DNA from: a virus
Strand: one strand, 5' to 3'
Length of the DNA: 43,317 bases
Virus record (IMG/VR): IMGVR_UViG_3300043783_000100
Coordinates: 1 to 43,317 of that record
Shown here in pieces: positions 8,592-16,751 of this stretch (its first letter is position 1; the number at the start of each line of letters is the position of its first letter). The position numbers were made by a program, and so were the translations under genes. The notes under the pieces were generated by a model. The model was not told the DNA's origin and did not search any database. It saw only the letters and a program-made list of their open reading frames with translations.

Positions 8592-8942
8592 GTGCCGCAG
8601 TTTCAGCCGGACACGGTGACGTTTAATGACATCCCTGGCCTCGGCATGTGGGACGACAACCATCACAGGGAACATCAGCAATTCGTGCAAGTGCTGGCGG
8701 CCCGGACGCCACCGATTCTGCTCGACAACTACGATTTTCTGCAATGGCTCACCAGCGGCAATGCGCGCCCATCCATTACGGAGACCCACAGCACGGCCCA
8801 TGCCCAATTGCGGCAGATAACTGGGGTTTCGGGCACCGATTACAGCCAGTTTGATCTGTCCAAGCAGGATGATTTCTATAACTTCACCGGCTATCATGCT
8901 ACGGAACATGCGGCGATCCGCGCCGTGCTAGGAATCGTATAG
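8592..8942 (+). CDS. Hypothetical tail-module protein
   Basis: A 116-residue soluble protein starting at GTG 8592, one base after the previous stop. It is rich in His, Asp and aromatic residues (MWDDNHHREHQQFVQVLAAR and a C-terminal GYHATEHAAIRAVLG). Conserved-looking His/Asp clusters hint at metal binding, but I do not recognise the family. It lies between the large tail protein and an HNH gene. Confidence 0.6.
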   Translation: MPQFQPDTVTFNDIPGLGMWDDNHHREHQQFVQVLAARTPPILLDNYDFLQWLTSGNARPSITETHSTAHAQLRQITGVSGTDYSQFDLSKQDDFYNFTGYHATEHAAIRAVLGIV

Positions 8943-8944
8943 TC

Positions 8945-9289
8945 ATGCCTCCTCATAAGCCTATTAGAGAGAGATTTGAGGAAAAATACATTCCAGAACC
9001 CAATAGTGGGTGTTGGCTCTGGGTCGCGGCAAGATGCGCTGATGGGTACGGCTGCATTGGTGAAGATATTACTCGGCGCATTCTTGGTGCTCATCGTGTG
9101 TCGTGGGCCTTGTACCGCGGTGAGATCACTGACGATTTGCAAGTTTTGCATCAGTGCGACAACCCTGCCTGTGTAAATCCCGACCATCTTTTTCTTGGCA
9201 CTCAGCTTGAAAACATTAGAGATAGGGATAGGAAAGGTAGGACGACTAAAGGGCCATATACTGTAAACCCGCGACCGACAGGAGGCTAA
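8945..9289 (+). CDS. HNH homing-type endonuclease
   Basis: A 114-residue HNH_3-type endonuclease. The N-terminus PEPNSGCWLW with a following DGYG and HRVSWALYRG is the usual front half. The catalytic HNH is VLHQCDNPACVNPDHLFLGT, with the zinc-binding cysteines, followed by N and the basic tail DRDRKGR. Such free-standing nucleases usually act as homing enzymes that cut near their own insertion site. It separates the genes at 8592 and 9306 and looks AT-richer than they are. Three other HNH-type genes occur in this genome. Confidence 0.85.
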   Translation: MPPHKPIRERFEEKYIPEPNSGCWLWVAARCADGYGCIGEDITRRILGAHRVSWALYRGEITDDLQVLHQCDNPACVNPDHLFLGTQLENIRDRDRKGRTTKGPYTVNPRPTGG

Positions 9290-9305
9290 AATTTTTGGCG
9301 ACTTC

Positions 9306-9668
9306 ATGCAGCAGTTCGGCCTTAATTTTCCGTTCCAGGGCGCGGATGCGCAGGGCGGACTGTTCGGCGATAATGCTCCACAAACCCAACAGCAACCGCC
9401 GCTTGGCAATACGGCCGCACCGGCCGCACCGGGTGGTGGTGCACCTGCGGGAATTGGCACGCCAAACATAGCGGCGTCTACAGCTCCAGGGGCTATCAGC
9501 GGACCTTCGGCCTCGCCAAACCCGACTGCCGTTGGCGGCCAGTCTCCCACTGCGCCTAGCCCGTTTGCCAGCCCATTGGCGCCTGGCGGCGGTGCCGGAA
9601 TATCGGACCAGTATAATCCAGCACCTGCGGCAGGAGTGGGCAGTCAGTTTTCTGGAAAGGCATTGTGA
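9306..9668 (+). CDS. Pro/Gly/Ala-rich virion-module protein
   Basis: A 120-residue, low-complexity protein rich in Pro, Gly, Ala and Ser, with a short ordered N-terminus (QQFGLNFPFQGADAQGG). From ATG 9306 there is no nearby Shine-Dalgarno sequence. A perfect AGGAGG at 9280-9285 sits five bases before an in-frame ATT at 9291, which would add five residues (MFGDF if initiated there). Position before the ejection-type genes suggests a minor internal virion protein. Function unknown. Confidence 0.55.
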   Translation: MQQFGLNFPFQGADAQGGLFGDNAPQTQQQPPLGNTAAPAAPGGGAPAGIGTPNIAASTAPGAISGPSASPNPTAVGGQSPTAPSPFASPLAPGGGAGISDQYNPAPAAGVGSQFSGKAL

Positions 9669-10312
9669 TGGCCGTTGGCGATACGACAAGCGGTAGCACT
9701 GGTTTAAGCGGCTCTAGTCTGCTCGGGCTTGGCTCGCTCGGCGTTGGCGCAGCCGGACTTGGTTTGATCTTAGGTGAAGGTGAGTCGCCGTTGCCGGGCG
9801 AATTTAATCAACTGACCGCAAGCGTACCGACGTTGCAAAGTCAGGGCAGCACATTATTCGGCGAGGGGCAGCAATTTACCAATCAGGGCGCCCAAGCATT
9901 GCAGATGGCGCAACAGGGTGAATTGACGCAGCCACAACAAGCGCAGTTGCAGTTGTACCGGGAGAGTTTGGGTAATCAGGCGGCGCAGACCTACGCCAGC
10001 ATGGGCCGCAACATAAATCAGGATACCTCGGGCATCAGCACGCAGGCCAATATCGACACACAAGTAAATGCGATGGCCAATCAGCAGATCCAATCCACCA
10101 TTGCGCTTGGATTGGGCGAGACTTCAGCGGGCAGTAGCTTTACTGGGCAGGCGCTCGGGTTTGAAAACGCGGCAAATCAGGCACTCATTGCTGCGGGCAC
10201 AGCTCAACTGCAGCAGGACAAGGATTATTCGACCGCACTGACTGGCGCATTTAGTGCGATCGGGACGATGTTGGGCGGCGGCGCCGGTAAAGCTATAGCG
10301 GCATTGGTGTAA
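9668..10312 (+). CDS. Probable DNA-ejection (internal virion) protein, small
   Basis: A 214-residue protein starting at ATG 9668, overlapping the previous stop, with GGAAAGG upstream. The N-terminus is a glycine-rich hydrophobic stretch (LLGLGSLGVGAAGLGLILG). A long Gln/Ala-rich helical region follows (QQAQLQLYRESLGNQAAQTY), then a glycine-rich C-terminus (GTMLGGGAGKAIAAL). This composition and the position ahead of two larger internal proteins match the gp7/gp14 type of ejection protein of podoviruses. Assigned by composition and synteny. Confidence 0.55.
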   Translation: MAVGDTTSGSTGLSGSSLLGLGSLGVGAAGLGLILGEGESPLPGEFNQLTASVPTLQSQGSTLFGEGQQFTNQGAQALQMAQQGELTQPQQAQLQLYRESLGNQAAQTYASMGRNINQDTSGISTQANIDTQVNAMANQQIQSTIALGLGETSAGSSFTGQALGFENAANQALIAAGTAQLQQDKDYSTALTGAFSAIGTMLGGGAGKAIAALV

Positions 10313-10315
10313 GTG

Positions 10316-11899
10316 ATGACCGACCTAATAAATGCCAAAACCAACGATCCAGAGTCCTCGTCCGGCTGGACAACGGGTTATTCTGATGATTCTCCCGAAA
10401 TGGCGTCGGCCAAAGACCGGCTTGCGACTGGATTAAATAAGCTCTATCCGGGCGGTGACTCGCCACTGCGCATTACCATTCCTGGGCCGCAGCAGCCCGC
10501 GGATGAGGCAAAGATTGGCAAATACGAGGCTGGTATCGCCACCGCCCAGCAGCCCTACTATGAGAAACTAAACAAGGTATTGAGCAGTCCGCAGGAGGCA
10601 ACCGCACATCTGGAAAAGGTTAAGGACGCGCCCAATCCGGAGGACTATCACAAATACTCCATGGAGTTTGCCAGTGCGGCAGCGGTACTCGGCGCGGTTG
10701 CCGGCCGGTTCACCCGTGCGGGTGGTACAGCGGCATTGAATGCCTTTTCAGGTGCGCTCAAGGGCTGGCAGGCGGGCAATGTGCAGGCTTATGAGGAAGC
10801 GTCAAAGCAATGGGAGCAGGCGACCAAACAAACTATTGCGAATAACAATGTTGAACTGCAAAAATATCACGAGATTTTGGACAACAAGAAAGCCAACATC
10901 GAGCAGATGATGGCTGGGCTTACCATTGCCTCGTCCGAGTATCAGAACAAGGTTATTTTCGATCTGGCCAAGTCGGGCAATTTCGGTGCGGTGGCGCAGG
11001 CGGTCGATAAAATGGGCGCGGCCAATCAACGGCTTCAGGGGGCGTTTGGGCAGTTAAATGGAGTGCGCAATGACCAGTGGGCGGAGGCTGATTCCAAAAT
11101 AGATACGCTTAATAACGACCCTCAACTTAATTTGCAGATAAGACAAACCAACCCGAAAGAATGGTTTGCATTGGCTGCTGCTGGCCACGCTCGGGGAAAA
11201 GAGCTGAATCAACCACCGGCAGAGCCGGAAATGTCGCCAACCTTGGACGCCGACGCCGAACGCTACAGACAAACCGGCACTCTGCCGCCGAACATGGGAC
11301 GCGGAATACAGGGTCAGACTCAGGCTCATTCCATTCGCCAAAGAGCGACCGAACTGGAAATTGCTGCGGGTGGCAATCCAAGTGATTGGCCAACTAAATG
11401 GCAGCAATTCAGATCCAGGGGCGTCGGTCTTAATAGGGAAGAAAGCACACTCAGCGGGCGAGCGGGCAATGTTTCAATTGCAGTTGATGAAGCCGAGAGA
11501 ACGATTCCGATTGTTCGGCAGCTTGCTCAACAAAATGCAGGAAAAGGTATTGCCGTTTGGAATACGGTTGACAATGCTTGGAAAGTCCAAAGTGGCGATC
11601 GGGGTTTTGCACAGTACGTCGCTCAGTTGAACTCTCTTATTAACATTTATGGCCGGGTGATTTCCGGCGGAGCGGCTGGTACGGTGTCGGACAAAGAACA
11701 TGCCCGCGGCTTTTTGAATCCGAATATGCCACTGACTGCAGTAGAGGGATCGCTTGACGCATTTCAGACCGAGGTTGGTATCGCGCAGCAGGCGCCCGAA
11801 CGGGCGCGCACTAAGATGCGCGGGAATCAAGGCGATGGTGGCGCACAGACGCTGCCTGCAGACAGTAGCGACGGCTGGGGCGAAGTGAAGGTCCACTAA
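10316..11899 (+). CDS. Probable internal virion / ejection protein, large
   Basis: A 527-residue, mostly helical protein, starting at ATG 10316 (a GTG at 10313 is also in frame). It has an Ala/Gly-rich hydrophobic segment near residues 120-145 (ASAAAVLGAVAGRF and TAALNAFSGALKG) flanked by long charged helices. The next gene begins in the overlapping TAATG. Length and position as the middle of three genes fit the podovirus set of ejected internal proteins that help bring DNA across the envelope. No enzyme motif seen. Confidence 0.6.
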   Translation: MTDLINAKTNDPESSSGWTTGYSDDSPEMASAKDRLATGLNKLYPGGDSPLRITIPGPQQPADEAKIGKYEAGIATAQQPYYEKLNKVLSSPQEATAHLEKVKDAPNPEDYHKYSMEFASAAAVLGAVAGRFTRAGGTAALNAFSGALKGWQAGNVQAYEEASKQWEQATKQTIANNNVELQKYHEILDNKKANIEQMMAGLTIASSEYQNKVIFDLAKSGNFGAVAQAVDKMGAANQRLQGAFGQLNGVRNDQWAEADSKIDTLNNDPQLNLQIRQTNPKEWFALAAAGHARGKELNQPPAEPEMSPTLDADAERYRQTGTLPPNMGRGIQGQTQAHSIRQRATELEIAAGGNPSDWPTKWQQFRSRGVGLNREESTLSGRAGNVSIAVDEAERTIPIVRQLAQQNAGKGIAVWNTVDNAWKVQSGDRGFAQYVAQLNSLINIYGRVISGGAAGTVSDKEHARGFLNPNMPLTAVEGSLDAFQTEVGIAQQAPERARTKMRGNQGDGGAQTLPADSSDGWGEVKVH

Positions 11900-13404
11900 T
11901 GCCCACCTACAGCATTGATGGCCCAGACGGCAAAACCTACTCGATTGATGGTCCTGCAGGAGCAACACGCGAGCAGGTTATTGCCAAGATCAAAGAGCGA
12001 CAGCCGCAAACCGGAACTGCCGAAGTTGAGCCATCCACTCTGGGCGATGTTGCCACATCGTTTGGCCGCGGTGTGGTCAAAGGTGCGATCGGCATGGCCG
12101 GATTGCCCGGCGATGTGTCCAACATGGTTGGCAAGGGTGTCGAGAAGGCCGGTGAGTTTTTGGGTGCCGCCCCGCAGTCGGTGCCGGAACTGCCCGGTAT
12201 GCCGAGCTCGGGCGACATCACCAAAAAGGTTGAGGGTGTTGCTGGAAAGTTCGAGGAACCCAAAACTACTGCCGGCAAGTACGTGCAATCGGTCGGCGAG
12301 TTTGTACCGTCCGCCGTTATCGGGCCGGGTGGCGCGCTCACAAAGGCCGCGACTACGGTTGCGGGCGGCTTGGGATCGGAGGCGGGGGCCGAATTGGCTC
12401 CTGAAGGCTATGAGGGCGCTGGCCGATTTGTCGGTGGCCTCGTTGGTGGCATTGGGGCCGGGACTGCTGCAGCCGAAACTGCCGAGCGCGGTTTGGCGAG
12501 GCAATTGCCGGGCAAGGCGGAAAACTACACGGCATCTAAAAACGCCTTTGACATGGTTAAAAAGGCCGGGGTTAAAATTGAGCCCACTGCCGTAAACACT
12601 TTTTTGGGCACGGTTGAACAGGATTTGCAATCTAATTTCATCACGCGGGCGGGTGAGGGACGCGAGATATTCCCGGCTCTGGACAAGGCCAAGGATGGTG
12701 ACTTGGCCGAATTGATTGATCTTCATTCCCGGTTAGGCAAGGTCAAGCCAAACCGAGGGGAGTTGCACGAAGCTGCTGTGATGATTCGGCCGCAAATCCG
12801 TGAGTTCATTGAAAATCTGCAACAGCCACAACTGATAAGCGGCGACCCGAGGTTTGTTTCCCAAGTTTGGGGGCATGCCCGCGATACTTGGCGCGTTCAT
12901 GCCAAGCTGTCCGAAGTCGAGCAGGCTGCCGAAGCCGCAACCACGCGCAAGATGGCTACCGGCCGGGGCATGAACTGGAACACCTTTCGGCAGGAGTTCA
13001 AGAAAATCCTACTTAGCGACGATAAAACTCGCGGCTATTCCGATGAGGCCGTGAACAAGATTGAAAAGATTGTCAGGGGAACGTTTGCGCAAAATGCTGC
13101 TCGAGTTGGGTCTGCCATGGCGCCGCAACGCGGAGTCTTGGGTGCAGCACCGGCGGCCTTCGCCTTGGCGGCGGGCGGTGTAGAGCCGGCCGGCATCGTG
13201 GCCACCATAGGTGAGGTGAGCCATTTGCTAGAGGGCTACCTGACCAAACGGCAGATCAAGCAATTGGAGGATTTGATTAAACGCGAATCACCCCTTGCTT
13301 CCAAGCAAACCCTGCCTGACCGCTCGATAATTGCTCCTGCGGCCGCGCTGCGCTCTGAAATGGCGGCAGGCGGCAATAGCCCGCTTGCCCAACCGGGACA
13401 GTAG
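11899..13404 (+). CDS. Internal virion protein with MPTYSIDGPDG-type N-terminus
   Basis: A 501-residue protein. The N-terminal 38 residues contain a twofold repeat (YSIDGPDGKTYSIDGPAGA) followed by REQVIAKIKERQPQ, a short domain I have seen at the start of many large phage internal or transglycosylase proteins. Glycine-rich hydrophobic helices follow (GRFVGGLVGGIGAGTAA near residues 175-195), then long amphipathic helices. I see no transglycosylase motif. Third of the ejection-type genes; coupled to the previous by TAATG. Confidence 0.6.
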   Translation: MPTYSIDGPDGKTYSIDGPAGATREQVIAKIKERQPQTGTAEVEPSTLGDVATSFGRGVVKGAIGMAGLPGDVSNMVGKGVEKAGEFLGAAPQSVPELPGMPSSGDITKKVEGVAGKFEEPKTTAGKYVQSVGEFVPSAVIGPGGALTKAATTVAGGLGSEAGAELAPEGYEGAGRFVGGLVGGIGAGTAAAETAERGLARQLPGKAENYTASKNAFDMVKKAGVKIEPTAVNTFLGTVEQDLQSNFITRAGEGREIFPALDKAKDGDLAELIDLHSRLGKVKPNRGELHEAAVMIRPQIREFIENLQQPQLISGDPRFVSQVWGHARDTWRVHAKLSEVEQAAEAATTRKMATGRGMNWNTFRQEFKKILLSDDKTRGYSDEAVNKIEKIVRGTFAQNAARVGSAMAPQRGVLGAAPAAFALAAGGVEPAGIVATIGEVSHLLEGYLTKRQIKQLEDLIKRESPLASKQTLPDRSIIAPAAALRSEMAAGGNSPLAQPGQ

Positions 13405-13416
13405 GAATATTGTCAC

Positions 13417-13608
13417 ATGGTCACAAAGGCTGAAACCGATGATTCAGCGTCTTTTCTCAAGGCGCTCAAGAAGGGGGTTAAGGACGTGCTGGCCAACAAG
13501 GATTCGCAACCGTCCGAGCGGGTGGCTGCGATCACGGCTGGCGCCAAACTCCTGATGATCCAACACCGAATCAACGAAAGCGACGGCAAGGGATTTTTCG
13601 ACTCGTGA
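13417..13608 (+). CDS. Small helical hypothetical protein
   Basis: A 63-residue charged helical protein (FLKALKKGVKDVLANKDSQ). It has no cysteines or membrane segment. The stop overlaps the next gene's GTG start (GTGA). It follows the ejection genes. Function unknown. Confidence 0.55.
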   Translation: MVTKAETDDSASFLKALKKGVKDVLANKDSQPSERVAAITAGAKLLMIQHRINESDGKGFFDS

Positions 13609-13865
13609 CCGAAGTTCGCCAACTTTTTGCCGATGTGCAGCCCGGTCCGGTAGAAGCCGACATTGGGCCAACATTCATCGAAACCGCCCGCACCATCAGC
13701 CAAATCTGCGCTACGCGCATGTTGCTCATGGTCGCCGTTCTGACCGGAGCTGTAATCTGGATTTGGGCTACATGGCAGCCGACTGACGAGCGGCTTTATG
13801 TGGCCTGTGCGTTCTCACTCGTCTTTGTGCTGCCGCAGGTGGCACTATTCTGGAAACGAGGCTGA
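13605..13865 (+). CDS. Two-helix membrane protein
   Basis: An 86-residue protein starting at GTG 13605, coupled to the previous stop. Residues 1-35 are soluble and acidic. Two transmembrane helices follow (MLLMVAVLTGAVIWIWATW and LYVACAFSLVFVLPQVALF), ending in a basic KRG. The layout suggests an inner-membrane protein with its N-terminus in the cytoplasm. It may be a holin-like or phage envelope protein; nothing is diagnostic. Confidence 0.6.
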   Translation: MTEVRQLFADVQPGPVEADIGPTFIETARTISQICATRMLLMVAVLTGAVIWIWATWQPTDERLYVACAFSLVFVLPQVALFWKRG

Positions 13866-13868
13866 CCA

Positions 13869-14273
13869 ATGAGGCAATTTTCCAAGTTTGCATTCGGCAT
13901 CGTCGCCGGCGTGCTGCTCGCGGGCGCCATGGCTGCCGGTATCTTTACTGCCACGGCGCAGACGACGTTTAACGGTCCGGTGATGACGACCGTCACGCTC
14001 ACCACAACCGCGTCCACACAAATTATTGCGGCCAATCCGTCGCGGCGGCTGATCCAGATTTGCAATGTGGGCGCGTCAAACGGCGTTTGGATCGCCCCGA
14101 CCGTGCCGGCGGTGGCTAATGCCTCGATTCCGTTGTCGGCGCTCTCGACCCTGGTGGACACTTGCTACACGTCGCCGCCTGTGGCGAACCCGCCCGCTGG
14201 TGGTGGCAACGGCGCGGCCTGGAACGCGATCGCCCCAACAACCAATGTGACTTTAATCGTGCTGGAGTGGTGA
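13869..14273 (+). CDS. Exported small beta-protein (signal peptide)
   Basis: A 134-residue protein with an N-terminal signal-like sequence: basic RQFSK, a hydrophobic core GIVAGVLLAGAMAAGIF, and a TATAQ site near residue 31. The mature part is short and beta-rich (TLTTTASTQIIAANPSRRLI and an NGVWIAP strand). It resembles the small proteins at 16090 and 18186 in composition. It opens the block of exported proteins. Role unknown: a periplasmic or surface-located phage product is inferred. Confidence 0.6.
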   Translation: MRQFSKFAFGIVAGVLLAGAMAAGIFTATAQTTFNGPVMTTVTLTTTASTQIIAANPSRRLIQICNVGASNGVWIAPTVPAVANASIPLSALSTLVDTCYTSPPVANPPAGGGNGAAWNAIAPTTNVTLIVLEW

Positions 14274-14276
14274 TTC

Positions 14277-14711
14277 GTGGATTTACACCCCACGATTGAA
14301 GCTCGATCTATACCCGAGCCAAATAGCGGGTGTTTGATTTGGCTCGGGGCCAGTAACCACTTTGGGTATGGCCGAATAAAGGACAAAATGGCTCATCGGG
14401 TGTCCTATGATTACTCGGTGGGCCCAATTGGTGAACTGTGTGTTTTACATCTTTGCGATAATCCGACGTGCTGCAACCCGGATCATCTGTTTCTGGGGAC
14501 AAAGGAGCAAAATTGTATTGATCGAGCGCAAAAAGGTCGGAGCGCAGATCAGCGCGGAGAAGCTAACAATGGGCCTACGAAATTAACGACGATTCAGGTC
14601 TTAGAAATCAGAGAAGCAAAAGGGACGTACGGAATAATAGCTCATCGGTACGGCGTCAGTCCTTCGACTATAGGCTATATAAAATCCCGAAAACGGTGGG
14701 GGCATATTTGA
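14277..14711 (+). CDS. HNH endonuclease with C-terminal HTH
   Basis: A 144-residue HNH_3-type nuclease starting at GTG 14277. It shows IPEPNSGCLIWLG, then AHRVSYDYSVG, the catalytic VLHLCDNPTCCNPDHLFLGT, and a C-terminal helix-turn-helix (HRYGVSPSTIGYIKSRKRW) typical of homing enzymes that bind their target with a small HTH. It is inserted between two exported/membrane genes. By eye it is AT-richer than its neighbours, suggesting recent arrival. Confidence 0.85.
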   Translation: MDLHPTIEARSIPEPNSGCLIWLGASNHFGYGRIKDKMAHRVSYDYSVGPIGELCVLHLCDNPTCCNPDHLFLGTKEQNCIDRAQKGRSADQRGEANNGPTKLTTIQVLEIREAKGTYGIIAHRYGVSPSTIGYIKSRKRWGHI

Positions 14712-15767
14712 ATGTTCCTCCTAGGGTTTTCGGTTATGGCAGCTTACTGGCCTTGGATGTGGAGTCCTGCCGTAACACCAAAATTAGCAGCTCTTTCAAT
14801 TCTCGCCCCGGCCCTGTTACTCTACCGGCAGCAACCCATCCCATTCACGCGGGCGCATTTAGCTGGCTGCGCTCTTATCGGCTGGGCGGCCCTGTCGGTC
14901 TTGTGGTCTTGGGTGCCGCTGTATAGCATTGGCGCGTTGTGGCAGATCGCATTCCTTCCCGCGATCTGCTTTTGCCTCGGGTCGCAGAATCACTCCCTGC
15001 GGCCCCTTTTTATTGGCGCCGGGCTGGGCATGGCTGCTTCGTCTGCCGTAGCTGTGGCCCAACTGGCCGGGTGGATCCACTGGCCGACCATAAATGTGCC
15101 AAGTGGCCTGTTCCTCAATAAGAACTTCATGGCCGAGGCCGCAGCCCTGGTCCTGATCTGGCTCATTGTCGAGCGGGTGTGGTGGCTGGCCGCCCTGGTA
15201 ACACCCGCTCTAGCCCTCACAGACGCCCGTGGGGCGCTGCTGGCGCTGGGGGTGGGTTTGGCCTTGGAACTGAGGCGGCGGCCATCCTGGCTCATGGGCG
15301 GGCTTCTGGTGGCCGATATGGTGCTGTTCGGCTATGGGATGGCTACCCATAGTGCTGCCACGACCGTTGAGCGGTTGGACATCTGGCAGGAATCGGCTGA
15401 CAGCATGGGGTTTTTGGGGTCCGGCATTGGCTCCTACGGCTTTATGCCCCACGCGCTCCATGCCGATGGCTTCTCCATGCACGCCCACAACGATTACCTC
15501 GAATTGGTGTATGAGTTGGGCCTGATCGGGCTGGGCCTGTGGGCCCTGTTCATGCGGGAGCTGTGGGGGCCGCTCAACTCGGCCCGGCTGGTGCTGATCG
15601 TATTCGCGGTGGAGGCGTGTTTTGCATTCCCATCACATCTACCGGCGACAATGGCTCTCGCTGCGTTGGCTGCCGGCTATGCTGTTCGGGATGGGGTTGT
15701 GGTACGGCGGGTCGCTACTCACCGCCGAAATTTTGGCAACCCGGGGGTCGCGGGAGCCGGACTATGA
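14712..15767 (+). CDS. O-antigen ligase/polymerase-like membrane protein (Wzy_C type)
   Basis: A 351-residue polytopic membrane protein with about nine to ten hydrophobic segments. It has the features of the WaaL/Wzy/PglL ligase superfamily: an FLNKNFMAEAAAL segment near residue 135 and a large periplasmic loop containing RLDIWQESADSMGFLGSGIG. The hallmark HAHNDYLELVYELGLIGLG follows; the His and the HN pair are the usual ligase residues. Such enzymes join or polymerise lipid-linked glycans in the inner membrane. In a phage this suggests alteration of host surface polysaccharide, for example blocking re-adsorption. It is somewhat shorter than typical cellular ligases. Coupled to neighbours on both sides. 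Confidence 0.75.
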   Translation: MFLLGFSVMAAYWPWMWSPAVTPKLAALSILAPALLLYRQQPIPFTRAHLAGCALIGWAALSVLWSWVPLYSIGALWQIAFLPAICFCLGSQNHSLRPLFIGAGLGMAASSAVAVAQLAGWIHWPTINVPSGLFLNKNFMAEAAALVLIWLIVERVWWLAALVTPALALTDARGALLALGVGLALELRRRPSWLMGGLLVADMVLFGYGMATHSAATTVERLDIWQESADSMGFLGSGIGSYGFMPHALHADGFSMHAHNDYLELVYELGLIGLGLWALFMRELWGPLNSARLVLIVFAVEACFAFPSHLPATMALAALAAGYAVRDGVVVRRVATHRRNFGNPGVAGAGL

Positions 15768-15888
15768 CAAGGCTATGGGGTGGCTCACCATGGCGGCCAG
15801 GGTTATGCCGCTTGAGTATCGGTTTCGGGAGTACGCCTACAAGCGCTCGATAGGAGGCCACCAGAATGGCACGCTACAATCTAAATGA
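15679..15888 (+). CDS. Small membrane-anchored protein overlapping the ligase 3' end
   Basis: A 69-residue frame that overlaps the ligase gene by about 90 bases and runs past it. It has one hydrophobic N-terminal segment (MLFGMGLWYGGSLLTAEIL), then a charged segment YDKAMGWLTMAARVMPLEYR resembling one TPR-like helix pair. The frame is open upstream to 15622 and the start is uncertain; no clear ribosome-binding site. It overlaps the next gene's start. Plausible partner of the ligase, tentative. Confidence 0.5.
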   Translation: MLFGMGLWYGGSLLTAEILATRGSREPDYDKAMGWLTMAARVMPLEYRFREYAYKRSIGGHQNGTLQSK

Positions 15889-16087
15889 CCGGCCGGTGCC
15901 GGGCGGCTCGATGGAGCCCCGGCTGAACATGCCCAGGACTCACAAGGAGCTGAACGCCAAGGTCGGGGCGGCAATGCCGGACCCGTTGGTGCGGGCAACT
16001 AGCCGCAACAATTCCGTGGCAGGGCCGGCCAGCGACGATATTCGTCGCCGCGCGGCCGGGCTGGCATCCCGCTTCATCAAGGATTGA
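15866..16087 (+). CDS. Small basic hypothetical protein
   Basis: A 73-residue soluble basic protein with AGGAGG nine bases before ATG 15866. It has a conserved-looking Pro/Arg-rich N-terminus (RYNLNDRPVPGGSMEPRLN) and a helical C-terminus (IRRRAAGLASRFIKD). No signal peptide. Function unknown. Confidence 0.6.
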   Translation: MARYNLNDRPVPGGSMEPRLNMPRTHKELNAKVGAAMPDPLVRATSRNNSVAGPASDDIRRRAAGLASRFIKD

Positions 16088-16089
16088 CC

Positions 16090-16488
16090 ATGCAACGGCT
16101 TTGGACGGCGTTCTTCATCCTGCTTGGACTTGGCCTGCCGGCTCTGGCCATCAGCGTCGGACCGATCTTCCCGGCGGCGGTACTGTCACAAACGCTGGGC
16201 GGTACGTGGCAGGTTTTATTTGCCGCGAATGCAAACCGGACGACACTTTGGATTGAGAACTACTGCACGGCCACATCGCAGGGCATCACGACGGCCGAAA
16301 GCCTGTTCGTGTATTTTCTGCCGACAGGTGTTGCTGCGCCCACCACGGCATCCGGCCCGAGCCTGGGCGCGTTTGAGTTGGCCGCCTGCGGCAGTCAGGT
16401 CTTTGCCGATCAGTACATGACCAAACAGGCGGTCTATGTTGATAGTGCCACGACCGGGCATCAATTCACGGCATGGCAATCGCAATGA
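16090..16488 (+). CDS. Exported small protein (signal peptide)
   Basis: A 132-residue protein with AAGGA seven bases before ATG 16090. The signal peptide is clear (MQRLWTAFFILLGLGLPALA, cleavage after ALA). The mature domain is beta-rich with two cysteines (YCTATSQG and LAACGSQVF) that could form a periplasmic disulfide. Similar in plan to the gene at 13869. Coupled to the next gene by ATGA. Role unknown. Confidence 0.6.
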   Translation: MQRLWTAFFILLGLGLPALAISVGPIFPAAVLSQTLGGTWQVLFAANANRTTLWIENYCTATSQGITTAESLFVYFLPTGVAAPTTASGPSLGAFELAACGSQVFADQYMTKQAVYVDSATTGHQFTAWQSQ

Positions 16489-16751
16489 AGTGGCTACTCG
16501 CAGTTGTTTTTGTTGGAGCTGCAATAGGGCTTATGGTTCTGATAGCGACTGCTCAGGACATAACCGGCGGCCTCAATAACCCCACCAATGCGATCATCGG
16601 CGGCGTCGGTAGTGGCGGGGGCTTCAACAATTCCACTGGTACTATTGTCGGTGGTGGCGGTGGTCCGACAAGTGCGGATTGCATCGAGTACGATACTGGC
16701 GCTTGCATCCTCTACAACACCGGCGCCTCCAACTCTATAACGTGGCATTGA
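16485..16751 (+). CDS. Exported glycine/asparagine-rich small protein
   Basis: An 88-residue protein starting at ATG 16485 (ATGA overlap). The signal peptide or anchor is KWLLAVVFVGAAIGLMVLIATA, with a likely cleavage before Q. The mature part is Gly/Asn-rich (GGLNNPTNAIIGGVGSGGGF) and ends with two cysteines. Low-complexity glycine-rich sequence suggests a linker or adhesive/fibre-associated peptide. Function unknown. Confidence 0.55.
   Translation: MKWLLAVVFVGAAIGLMVLIATAQDITGGLNNPTNAIIGGVGSGGGFNNSTGTIVGGGGGPTSADCIEYDTGACILYNTGASNSITWH

Noticed and set aside
11915-12595. 226-codon plus-strand frame overlapping the 11899 gene
   Set aside because: Arg/Pro/Ser-rich product with no recognisable domain; a shadow of the main frame.
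11896-12726. 276-codon antisense frame on the minus strand within the internal virion gene
   Set aside because: It lies wholly opposite a well-supported gene, has no family features, and its composition is that of reversed high-GC coding DNA. The same applies to minus frames at 1736-2497, 4925-5587, 20311-20976 and 41652-42314.
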